Of a stretch of DNA of 64,000 nt, positions 24,703-32,097 are shown piece by piece. Location of the stretch: NCBI RefSeq assembly GCF_050262165.1, contig NZ_CP189844.1. One strand, 5' to 3'. The notes beneath the pieces were generated by a model. It saw only the letters and a list, made by a program, of their open reading frames with translations, ran no database searches and was not told where the DNA came from. The stretch is from Parvimonas sp015257355 (lineage in GTDB: Bacteria; Bacillota; Clostridia; Tissierellales; Peptoniphilaceae). The first letter of the stretch is position 1. Each line of letters begins with the position of its first letter. The translations under genes and the position numbers were made by a program.

Positions 24703-24736
24703 ATAAAAGTTTAAGTAATAAATATTGGAGTTAGTT
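24703..24736 (+). repeat. 34-bp direct repeat, right copy (dprA leader)
   Basis: The copy ends immediately before the dprA ATG and supplies its GGAG ribosome site. It still encodes the final residues and stop of yifB in frame, showing that it derives from that gene's 3' end. Confidence 0.85.
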
Positions 24737-25831
24737 ATGAGAAATGAAGATGCTTTGTTATTTTTAAGTTATTTGAATTTTGATTATAAAATCAAAGATG
24801 AATTGTTAAATCATTTTACATTGGAACACATTGAAGATATTTTTGAAATGTCTGAAGAATATTTTAAAGAAAATAAACTTTTGACCAAAAATAATATAGA
24901 TAAATTAATTGAATTAAGAGAAAAATTTAATCCAGATGCTTATCGAGAATTTTTAGAAAAAAAGAAAGTAAAGTATGTAAGTATTTTGAATGAAAATTAT
25001 CCTGTTAATTTAAAGGATATTGAATATATTCCACAAGTTATTTACTATAAGGGGGATATTTTACCAGAGGATGAATTTGCACTGTCAATTGTAGGTTCTA
25101 GAAAATGTACTAATTATGGAGCTTGGGCAACAGAATATTTTGCAAGGTCAATTTCTGAATTTGGAATAAGAATAGTTTCTGGAATGGCTTTAGGTATTGA
25201 TTCTATTTCACATAGAGCTGCTTTGAAATCAGGTGGAAGAACTATTGCTGTTTTAGGTTGTGGTGTTGATATGGCATATCCAAAGACTAATTATAGGCTT
25301 TATGAAGAAATTATAGAAAATGGTGCTGTTATGAGTGAGTTTCCAGTTGGAATGCCGCCACTAGCTCACAATTTTCCAGTTAGAAATAGAATTATTTCTG
25401 GACTGTCAAAAGCATTGTTAGTAATTGAAGCACAAGATCGTTCAGGTACACTAATAACTTCAAGATTTGCAAATGAACAGTCAAAAGAAATTTTTGCACT
25501 TCCTGGAAATATTAACAGTCTATATAGTAAAGGAACAAATAAATTGATAAAAGATGGAGCATTAATTGCTACGGATTATCAGGATATAATAGATGGAGTT
25601 ATTGATTTTTCAGAATTTATTTTAAACAAAAATAAGGAAGAAAAAGATTTAAACATTTTAGATGCAAAGGAACTTTTGATTTATAATTTAATAAATGAAG
25701 AACCAAAATCTCAAAATAAAATTGCAACAATAACTGGTTTTTCAATTATAGAAACAAATACAATTTTAACTTCATTAGAGCTTAAAGGTTTTATAAAAGA
25801 ACTTAATGGAGGAATATTTGTAGTTGATTAA
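24737..25831 (+). CDS. dprA: DNA-processing protein DprA
   Basis: DprA loads RecA on incoming single-stranded DNA during natural transformation. The 364-residue protein has an N-terminal helical domain, the Rossmann-like core with GSRKCTNYG (about 119-127), SGMALGIDSISH and GGRTIAVLGCGVD, and a C-terminal winged helix. I start at ATG 24737 (GGAG 6 bases upstream) instead of the TTG at 24725. With yifB/comM nearby this suggests transformation competence, as an inference. Confidence 0.92.
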   Translation: MRNEDALLFLSYLNFDYKIKDELLNHFTLEHIEDIFEMSEEYFKENKLLTKNNIDKLIELREKFNPDAYREFLEKKKVKYVSILNENYPVNLKDIEYIPQVIYYKGDILPEDEFALSIVGSRKCTNYGAWATEYFARSISEFGIRIVSGMALGIDSISHRAALKSGGRTIAVLGCGVDMAYPKTNYRLYEEIIENGAVMSEFPVGMPPLAHNFPVRNRIISGLSKALLVIEAQDRSGTLITSRFANEQSKEIFALPGNINSLYSKGTNKLIKDGALIATDYQDIIDGVIDFSEFILNKNKEEKDLNILDAKELLIYNLINEEPKSQNKIATITGFSIIETNTILTSLELKGFIKELNGGIFVVD

Positions 25832-25835
25832 TATA

Positions 25836-25861
25836 AGAGATGGAATACATCTCTTTTTTTA
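25836..25861 (+). terminator. Terminator of dprA
   Basis: AGAGATG pairs with CATCTCT around GAATA, followed by eight T. The ATG within the left arm (25840) is not a gene start. Confidence 0.88.
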
Positions 25862-25878
25862 TAAAAAATGGAGGATTT

Positions 25879-26973
25879 ATGATTAAAATAATATTTTTAA
25901 TTTTACCTTTTGTTATTATGCTTTTACCTAATAGGGATTATGATTTGATGTCAAAGGAAGACACATTGGCATTTAAAGGCATTTTTTCTATAGTAGTAAT
26001 TTTACACCATGTATCTCAAATAGAGAATACTATACCTTATATACATCATTTTGCAAATTTTGGTATGTATGCAGTTAGTTTCTTTTTCTTTATTTCAGCT
26101 TATGGAATGACAAAACAAGTAAAGCTTAATAGAGAAAAATATTTGAAAGGATTTTTTAAAAAGAGATTTTTAAAATTACTTTTACCAATATTTGTAGTTA
26201 CAGTCTTGCATATTGTTGTAAATATATTTGTTTTCAAAAGCGAATATACATTAAACTCTATTTTTAATATATATAAAAATGGATCGTCTTTAATAAATAA
26301 TGGATGGTATTTAAATTCAATTTTAGTTATTTATTTGATATTTTATCTTAGCTTTAAAATAACTAAAAATCAAAATCTATCATATATTATTTTTACTATT
26401 TTAATAATTAGTTATATACTAGTTTTGAAAAAAATAGGTTTTGGAATTTGGTGGTATAACAGTATGATAGGTATGATATTTGGAATGTATTTTGAAATAT
26501 TTGAAGAAAAAATTAAAAAAATATTAAATACTCATATTTATAATTTATTATTAATTTTATCAGTATGGACTTTTTATTTTTGGAATAATAAAGAGGCTGA
26601 TTTAGTAAGTTTCTTTTCCAGTTTTGGAATATACTCAGATTATGCAATAGTACAAAATTTAACTTGTTTTAATTTTATTGTAATGGTAATTCTAATTTCA
26701 AAGAAAATTAATTTTAGAGGATTAGTGCTTAATAAAGAAAGTATGAAGTTATATTCTAAATTTGTTTTGATTAGGAATGAAGTACTATCATTTCTAGGTA
26801 AAATTTCTTTTGAGATGTATATGATTCATGGACTTATTATGAGCTTGTTATCAATATATCTAAAAGCAAATATTGTTTATTTACTAACTTTATTTGGTTT
26901 AACAATTTTACTTTCATATATTCTAAATATGTTTTTCAATAAATTATATATAATTTTAAAATTGAATAAATAG
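25879..26973 (+). CDS. Acyltransferase family (AT3-like) membrane protein
   Basis: A 364-residue protein with about ten membrane helices. The early segment TLAFKGIFSIVVILHHVSQ carries the family's Arg/Lys-HH-type motif, and SFFFFISAYGM follows, as in AT3 acyltransferases that decorate cell-surface polymers. The conserved histidines (LHH at about residue 47) are present. I use the ATG at 25879, preceded by GGAGG; the in-frame ATG at 25840 lies in the dprA terminator. The substrate is unknown. Confidence 0.72.
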   Translation: MIKIIFLILPFVIMLLPNRDYDLMSKEDTLAFKGIFSIVVILHHVSQIENTIPYIHHFANFGMYAVSFFFFISAYGMTKQVKLNREKYLKGFFKKRFLKLLLPIFVVTVLHIVVNIFVFKSEYTLNSIFNIYKNGSSLINNGWYLNSILVIYLIFYLSFKITKNQNLSYIIFTILIISYILVLKKIGFGIWWYNSMIGMIFGMYFEIFEEKIKKILNTHIYNLLLILSVWTFYFWNNKEADLVSFFSSFGIYSDYAIVQNLTCFNFIVMVILISKKINFRGLVLNKESMKLYSKFVLIRNEVLSFLGKISFEMYMIHGLIMSLLSIYLKANIVYLLTLFGLTILLSYILNMFFNKLYIILKLNK

Positions 26974-26981
26974 GAGATATT

Positions 26982-27437
26982 ATGAATTTTACAGTTTTTG
27001 ATTCACCAGTTGGAAAAATTAAAATAATAGAAGAAGATAATAGAGTTGTCGAAATAAGATTTGTAAAGGATGAGAAAAATATTTCTCCTAATACCGAAGT
27101 TTTAAAACTTGCAAAAAAAGAATTGAAAGAGTACTTTACTGGAAAAAGAAAAGTATTTACATTTCCAATTAAGCTAGATGGAAGAGAGTTTTCGCTAAAA
27201 GTTTATAAGGCTTTAATGGAAATTCCTTATGGAGAAACTTGCAGTTATAAAGATATTGCAAGAAAAATAGGAAATGAAAATTCACAAAGAGCTGTAGGTG
27301 GAGCAAATAATAAAAATAAATTACCGATTGTAATTCCATGCCATAGAGTTATAGGAAGTAATGGAAAGCTTGTTGGTTATGCTGAAGGAATAGAAATTAA
27401 ACAAATACTTTTGGAATTGGAAAGAAAAAATAATTAG
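26982..27437 (+). CDS. ogt: Methylated-DNA-protein cysteine methyltransferase
   Basis: A 151-residue suicide repair enzyme that removes O6-alkyl groups from guanine. The acceptor cysteine is in VIPCHRVI (about residue 123), and IPYGETCSYKDIA is the helix-turn-helix DNA-binding part. The length is normal for Ogt. It starts 8 bases after the acyltransferase gene. Confidence 0.93.
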   Translation: MNFTVFDSPVGKIKIIEEDNRVVEIRFVKDEKNISPNTEVLKLAKKELKEYFTGKRKVFTFPIKLDGREFSLKVYKALMEIPYGETCSYKDIARKIGNENSQRAVGGANNKNKLPIVIPCHRVIGSNGKLVGYAEGIEIKQILLELERKNN

Positions 27438-27535
27438 AAATTATAAGAATTTTGTAAAAAAATCTAGAAATAGCAAAAAAATTAAAAAAATAGGATATAT
27501 AATATAAATTTATTCAAAACTGAAAGGAGTTTATT

Positions 27536-27817
27536 ATGAATTTTAAAAAATTGAATATTATTGTTGCTATTGTAATTAATATTTTATTAGCAGTTTTCTT
27601 TATATTAAGTTTTAGTGGAAGAATTCGCTATGATGAAGGAAGAAACTTTATGTATCCATTGTTATTATTAAATATTTTTACATTTGCTCTTAATGGGATT
27701 CTATATAAAGACAATGATAATAAGATTTCTAACAAAAAATTATTATTACTTCTATTAGAAACAATAATAGTATATCCTTCTTCGCTATTATGTTATTGTT
27801 TATTAATAGATAAATAA
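27536..27817 (+). CDS. Small membrane protein
   Basis: An unrecognised 93-residue protein with three hydrophobic segments (about 7-25, 40-55, 70-90). It has an AAAGGAG site. It stands alone between ogt and a long gene-free region. Confidence 0.55.
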   Translation: MNFKKLNIIVAIVINILLAVFFILSFSGRIRYDEGRNFMYPLLLLNIFTFALNGILYKDNDNKISNKKLLLLLLETIIVYPSSLLCYCLLIDK

Positions 27818-28033
27818 AAAAACTACTATTGGAAGTTCTAGAAAAATTCTAATACTACTTTTTATTGTAAAAAGTTTATTTGATAAATATTATGCTTTAA
27901 TAGTAAAAAAAGTTTTTAGAGTAAATTTAGTATAAAAAATTGAAATTTTTTTATAAATAATGATAAAAATTCAAAAAAAAGTAAAAAAATAGCAAAAAAA
28001 TTGAAAAAAATATAAAAAAATCACATTAAAGTG

Positions 28034-28062
28034 TTGACAAAGTAAATTTTATGAGGTATAAT
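28034..28062 (+). promoter_or_regulatory. Consensus promoter of a long non-coding unit
   Basis: TTGACA (28034-28039), 17 bases, TATAAT (28057-28062): a perfect sigma-A promoter, among the best in the window. The region 27818-28033 before it is very A-rich and holds nothing else that I can support. Confidence 0.85.
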
Positions 28063-28117
28063 ATATACAACAAACAAGATAACGCGTTAAATAGTTTGAT
28101 GACTGGAGGTAAGACCA

Positions 28118-28207
28118 ATGAAAATTTTAAAAACAATTTCATCTGAGTTGCAGTATCATTGGTTTTTAGAAAAAACTTACGATGCCAGCAACTTGAATAG
28201 CAGATAA
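28118..28207 (+). CDS. Possible 29-residue ORF in the long transcript
   Basis: ATG at 28118 with GGAGG 8 bases upstream; the peptide begins MKILKTISSELQYHWFLEKT and is soluble. Its sequence also forms the helices listed for the RNA, so coding potential is doubtful. Not recognised. Confidence 0.25.
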   Translation: MKILKTISSELQYHWFLEKTYDASNLNSR

Positions 28208-28804
28208 TATATTTTGTGAATTAAGAGGTTGATAATAGTATAATTAAAGATTAAAAACTAATCGTAAAAATTTAGAATGTAAGTTGTATGATTAAGATTA
28301 TATAAATTATATATAAGATAATTGAGATATTAAGAAATCTATAAAGTTATATCTAGAATTTTTGGAATATTATAATATTATAACAGTATGAACTAGATAG
28401 TTGAGACGAAGGTTAAGAAACTTGAGTACATATGGGTTAAATATTATGAGATGAAATTAATAGGTTTTTAAATTAGATTATTGATATTAAGAAATTTAAG
28501 TGTTTAAAGGAGTAAAATTTTGTATCAAAAAAGATTAGTTAGAATATATTATACTTAAGATACAATGTGAAGTAATATAAAGACACAAAAGATATTACAA
28601 GCAGTTGTGGTTGTAGATTTATCATAAGATTGTATGTTTATAGTATGAAAAGAAAAAGAAGGTTGTTGATATAAATATTTATCGGTGATTAGCTAGTTTA
28701 TGCTAAAGTATTATTTTGATAGATTTACAAAAACAAAATTGAAGTTCAAGTGTAAAGAAATTTGGATTTCGCTGAAATAACAATTAAATATTTTAAATAT
28801 AAAA

Positions 28805-28829
28805 AGTGCATCTAAAAGATGCACTTTTA
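28805..28829 (+). terminator. Terminator of the long non-coding unit
   Basis: AAGTGCATCT pairs with AGATGCACTT around AAA, followed by T residues that run into the first 66-bp repeat. Confidence 0.85.
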
Positions 28830-29024
28830 TTATGAAATAACAAGGTTTCCGGGTACCCACCCAATGCGAAGCATCGTGGAAGGGTGGAGTTCTTATTATG
28901 AAATAACAAGGTTTCCGGGTACCCACCCGATGCGAAGCATCGTGGAAGGGTGGAGTTCTTATTATGAAATAACAAGGTTTCCGGGTACCCACCCGATGCG
29001 AAGCATCGTGGAAGGGTGGAGTTC
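28827..29024 (+). repeat. Three tandem copies of the 66-bp repeat
   Basis: Units at 28827-28892, 28893-28958 and 28959-29024 are nearly identical (one differs at CCCAAT/CCCGAT). Each has GGTTTCCGGGTACC, the GATGC-GAA-GCATC hairpin and CCACCC/GGGTGG arms. As at 18090, the array begins in the T-tract of a terminator. Open frames across the array exist on both strands only because 66 is a multiple of three. Confidence 0.9.
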
Positions 29025-29043
29025 TTATTTTGTGAAAATTTTA

Positions 29044-29874
29044 TTATCTGCTATTTGCTTTTTGTTTTAATTCTCTTAAATATGTTACAGTATCTCTATC
29101 TAATTCTTTTGCATATTCAAATCTTAAATTAATTGCTATTTGTAAAGATAATTTTCTAAATAATCCACAAATGTTAAATAGGGCTATCCAAAGAGATTCT
29201 AATTCCAATTTTGAATAACATTGTAAATATTTTTCAAAAATTTCAGTATCAACATAGTTAAATACTAATTTATTTTCTTTTCCTAACTCTAATAGGTATT
29301 TATTTTCAGATAAAACATAGTGTTTTAAATGTTCATCTAAAAGTTCTAAAACTTTTCTATATTCTTCAGATATATTTAAGAATTCTTTAGTATATAGTTT
29401 GTTTCCAAATTTTAATATATTCCAGAAGAAGTTACAAGTATTTACTAAGAATTCATCTTCAGTAAGTTTATGAACTTTTCTTTCAATATAAACTCCACCT
29501 TTTTTTTCTTCTTCTTTATTAAGTACACAAATGTATTTTTCTTGAAGTTCCTCTAAAACTTCGATAGATTTTTTTGAAACAATTCTAAAAATACCTTGTG
29601 TAAAGTTTTCGTAAATTATTCTATATTCTATTATGTTTTCATTTTCAGTATTTTCGTACATAGTTAGTACATCGCCAAAATGTTCAATAAATTCAAAAGA
29701 AGTATCATCAAAAGACAAATCTTTTACTAAATACAGAACATTAAAAAAGTTAACATCACTGGACATACTTTGAGTTTCAAGTTGTTCGATATACAGTTTT
29801 TCAACTCTATCATCATCCATTGCAATTTTTTTTGCTATTTCTTTAAGTTCATTGAAAGTTAAAATATTATTCAT
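29044..29874 (-). CDS. Aminoglycoside 6-adenylyltransferase-like protein, catalytic motif degenerate
   Basis: A 276-residue protein whose C-terminal half (NTCNFFWNILKFGNKLYTKE, LESLWIALFNICGLFRKL) matches the ANT(6)/AadE fold, including overall length. The N-terminal nucleotidyltransferase site is altered: the family's GSRAN is replaced by LETQS-type sequence, and the D-x-D strand before YFVSD reads FFNVLYLVKD. Resistance activity is therefore unlikely. It lies on the minus strand, directly downstream of the yitT gene in the same direction (12 bases). Confidence 0.65.
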   Translation of the reverse strand: MNNILTFNELKEIAKKIAMDDDRVEKLYIEQLETQSMSSDVNFFNVLYLVKDLSFDDTSFEFIEHFGDVLTMYENTENENIIEYRIIYENFTQGIFRIVSKKSIEVLEELQEKYICVLNKEEEKKGGVYIERKVHKLTEDEFLVNTCNFFWNILKFGNKLYTKEFLNISEEYRKVLELLDEHLKHYVLSENKYLLELGKENKLVFNYVDTEIFEKYLQCYSKLELESLWIALFNICGLFRKLSLQIAINLRFEYAKELDRDTVTYLRELKQKANSR

Positions 29875-29886
29875 AATAAACCCCTC

Positions 29887-30699
29887 CTAAATTTCTTGTA
29901 CCTTAAAGCCACGACCCTTAACTTCATAAGCCTCAGATATAATTAAAAATGCCGCTGGATCAACTTCATCCAGTATTCTCTTTATATTTACTACTTCTCT
30001 TGTTCTAACGATACAGAATATAACATTTTGTGTTTTATGTGTATAAGCTCCTTCTCCGTGAAGAAGAGTAACACCTCTATTAAGATCTGATAGAATTCTA
30101 TCAGTAACTTCTCTTTGATTTGAAGTTATAATCATAATTTTCTTCGTATCTCCAAATCCCATTTGGATTTTATCTAGCATTTTGTATGCAACATACATTG
30201 ATACAATTGTTAAAAGTCCTCTTTCAAGACTGAATATATAAGATGCAACTCCAATTATCATTGCGTTTATCATCATAAGAGATGAACCGATATTCATATT
30301 TAATTTGGTTTTAAATATAGTTGCTATTATATCAAGTCCTCCTTGACAAGCTCCATGTCTAAATAAAACACCCATTCCAACTCCATTTATAAAACCACCA
30401 AAAATAGCAAATAGCATATTATTATCAAGTTTAAAATCAATTGGAATTTTACGCATTGCTATCAAGATGAATGAATAGATAAATGTTGATAAAAATGCAT
30501 AAGTCATGAATTTTTTGTTTAAGAAAAATGCCCCAATAACCATCATAGGTAAATTTAGTACAAATACTGAAACTCCAGTTGGAATACCAGATAAATATTC
30601 AATCATAAGTCCAATACCTCCAAGGCCACCGGATAATAGTCCTGCTGGTACTAAAAATTTAACTACAGCAAAGGAGCATATTAAATCTCCAAGTATCAA
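29887..30699 (-). pseudogene. YitT family membrane protein, 5' end frameshifted
   Basis: Residues from GLLSGGLGGIGLMIEYLSGIPT onward are a normal YitT protein: five membrane helices (DUF161) and a C-terminal DUF2179 domain (about 185-270). The open frame begins only at a TTG (30697-30699) without a ribosome site. The missing N-terminus is encoded upstream in another frame from ATG 30758-30760. It becomes continuous if one copy of a 7-bp tandem repeat (30690-30703) is removed. Either a recent frameshift or a phase-variable state. Confidence 0.75.
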
Positions 30700-30703
30700 G
30701 TAT
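30690..30703. repeat. 7-bp tandem duplication in yitT
   Basis: CAAGTAT CAAGTAT on the plus strand (ATACTTG twice on the coding strand). With one copy, the codons read I-I-L-G-D-L and join the upstream N-terminal frame to the body of the gene. Confidence 0.85.
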
Positions 30704-30799
30704 TATATAAAATAATGTTCTAAAAAAATAGCTTCTATCCCCAAAAAAAGATTCTAACATAAACACCAACCTCTTCAATTTTATTTAACGATATATAAT

Positions 30800-30846
30800 C
30801 AGTATAATTATATCATAATTTTTATTTATATGATATAATTATACTG
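30800..30846. repeat. 18-bp perfect inverted repeat between divergent genes
   Basis: The left arm CAGTATAATTATATCATA (30800-30817) and its reverse complement (30829-30846) are separated by 11 bases. Weaker pairing continues outward to CGATA/TATCG (about 30789-30855). Each arm contains TATAAT-like hexamers on both strands. It lies between yitT and the phosphodiesterase gene and could be an operator or a mirrored promoter pair. Confidence 0.65.
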
Positions 30847-30910
30847 TTATTATCGTATTTTTCTTTAAAAAAATTCGATTTTTTTAATAAAAATTTAAGG
30901 AGTTGTATTA

Positions 30911-31807
30911 ATGGGTTTATTTTTATTCGTTTTAATTGTAGTAATTTATGTTTTATTCCAATTTTCATGTTTTAAGAAAGAGAAAAAAGCAAGAAAGATT
31001 TATAGGAATGGAGATTTTCCATTAGTTTTTGCACATAGAGGATCTAGTCATTTATATCCAGAAAACACAGAATTAGCTTTTATAAAGTCTTTTGAAATGG
31101 GTGTTGATGCTTTTGAAACTGATATCAGATTAACTAAAGATGGGAAAATCATTACTCAACATAATGAAGATATCGATGAAACTACTAATGGAACAGGAAA
31201 AGTTATTGATTATACTTTTGATGAAATTAAAGAATTTAATTTTGGATACAGATTTAAAGACTTAAATGGTAATTTACCATATGCAGATAATAGAGTAAGT
31301 GGTCTATATCCAATGGAAGTTTCTTCACTTTTTGAGAAATTTGGAGATTCTGTTATATATAGTATTGATGTTAAAGATAATGGAGAAAATGGTTTAAAAT
31401 CAGTGGAGCTTTTATATAATTGTGTAAAAGAATATAGATTAGAAAAAAATGTTATTTTTTCAAGTTTTAATGAGGATAATCTGGAGTTTTTAAGAAAGAT
31501 AAGTAAAGGTGAAATAATTATTTCTGGCTCAATGAAAAAAACTATAGAAGTTGTATTATCTTCATATTTAGGATTTGATAGTTTTAAAAAATATAATACT
31601 AATGCAATGATGATTCCAAGATTTGAGAAATTACCATTAGATACAAAATATTTAATTTACAAATTCCATAAACATAATATGGCAGTTTGTTATTGGACCA
31701 TAAATACGGAAAAAGAAATGAAAAAACTAATTGGTAAAAAGGTAGATGGAATAATAACTGATAGGGTTGATTTGCTTTTAAAGTTAAAAAAAGAATTGTA
31801 TAAATAG
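30911..31807 (+). CDS. Glycerophosphodiester phosphodiesterase family protein
   Basis: A 298-residue protein with an N-terminal membrane anchor (about 2-18) and a GDPD TIM barrel. FAHRGSSHLYPENTELAF (about 38-55) holds the catalytic His and Arg-Gly. ETDIRLTKDGKIITQHNED supplies the metal Glu/Asp and second His. It hydrolyses glycerophosphodiesters to glycerol 3-phosphate and an alcohol, probably on the outer face or anchored inside. AAGGAG precedes the ATG. Confidence 0.88.
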   Translation: MGLFLFVLIVVIYVLFQFSCFKKEKKARKIYRNGDFPLVFAHRGSSHLYPENTELAFIKSFEMGVDAFETDIRLTKDGKIITQHNEDIDETTNGTGKVIDYTFDEIKEFNFGYRFKDLNGNLPYADNRVSGLYPMEVSSLFEKFGDSVIYSIDVKDNGENGLKSVELLYNCVKEYRLEKNVIFSSFNEDNLEFLRKISKGEIIISGSMKKTIEVVLSSYLGFDSFKKYNTNAMMIPRFEKLPLDTKYLIYKFHKHNMAVCYWTINTEKEMKKLIGKKVDGIITDRVDLLLKLKKELYK

Positions 31808-31867
31808 ATTAGATTTTTAAGGGTAAATTATTGACTTTTTCTTAATAATTTAGTATCCTATTATAAA

Positions 31868-32052
31868 TGAATATTTACGTTGAAAAGGAAAAGAAACAAC
31901 GAATTTTAGAGAGATGTTGTGTGGTGAAAAACATCAATGTTGAAGGTGCATCCTTGGAGTATTGTTTGCTACTTTATAGCAATTTAAGTGGAGTTTTCAA
32001 TTAGAGTGGAACCGCGGAATTTTTTCGTCTCTTGTTTTTTTCAAGAGGCGTT
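31868..32052 (+). promoter_or_regulatory. T-box riboswitch, cysteine-specific
   Basis: The T-box sequence AGTGGAACCGCGG (32005-32017) is followed by a terminator (GTCTCTTG with CAAGAGGC). Stem I has a GGTG distal loop and the specifier region GAAGGTGCATCCTTGG. By comparison with glyQS leaders, the specifier is TGC (31947-31949) followed by A, i.e. cysteine. Uncharged tRNA-Cys should stabilise the antiterminator and allow transcription of cysS. Confidence 0.92.
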
Positions 32053-32097
32053 TTGTTTTATATAAAAATAAAATATTTCAAAATAGAGAGGTGTATT

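Larger units (their letters stand above)
28069..28829 (+). ncRNA. Candidate large non-coding RNA (about 760 nt)
   Basis: A perfect promoter and a strong terminator (28805-28829) bound a unit that holds no ORF above 29 codons. G greatly exceeds C: by hand count 61 G and 15 C in 28261-28620. The first 130 bases form nested helices CTGG/CCAG, GTAAG/CTTAC and ACCAATG/CATTGGT. The motif GATATTAAGAAAT occurs twice (about 28326 and 28482). Size and layout recall large structured RNAs such as ROOL, OLE or GOLLD, but I cannot assign it to any. Confidence 0.5.

Noticed and set aside
25840..25878. N-terminal extension of the acyltransferase
   Set aside because: The ATG at 25840 lies in the stem of the dprA terminator; ATG 25879 has a proper GGAGG site.
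28208..28800. rRNA operon spacer or decayed rRNA
   Set aside because: No 16S, 23S or 5S ends or tRNA genes are nearby and no typical rRNA core sequences were seen, although the base skew is RNA-like.
28827..29024. Possible CRISPR array
   Set aside because: The units are contiguous and have no unique spacers between them, and no cas genes are present.
28711..29070. Open frames on both strands across the tandem 66-bp repeats
   Set aside because: They are open only because the repeat length is a multiple of three; the peptides are repeated copies of the DNA unit, with no ribosome site.
29044..29874. Functional aminoglycoside resistance gene
   Set aside because: The GSRAN and D-x-D motifs of the catalytic domain are missing.
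32032..32097. N-terminal extension of cysS
   Set aside because: The upstream ATG lies inside the T-box terminator; homologues start at MKIYNTLT.
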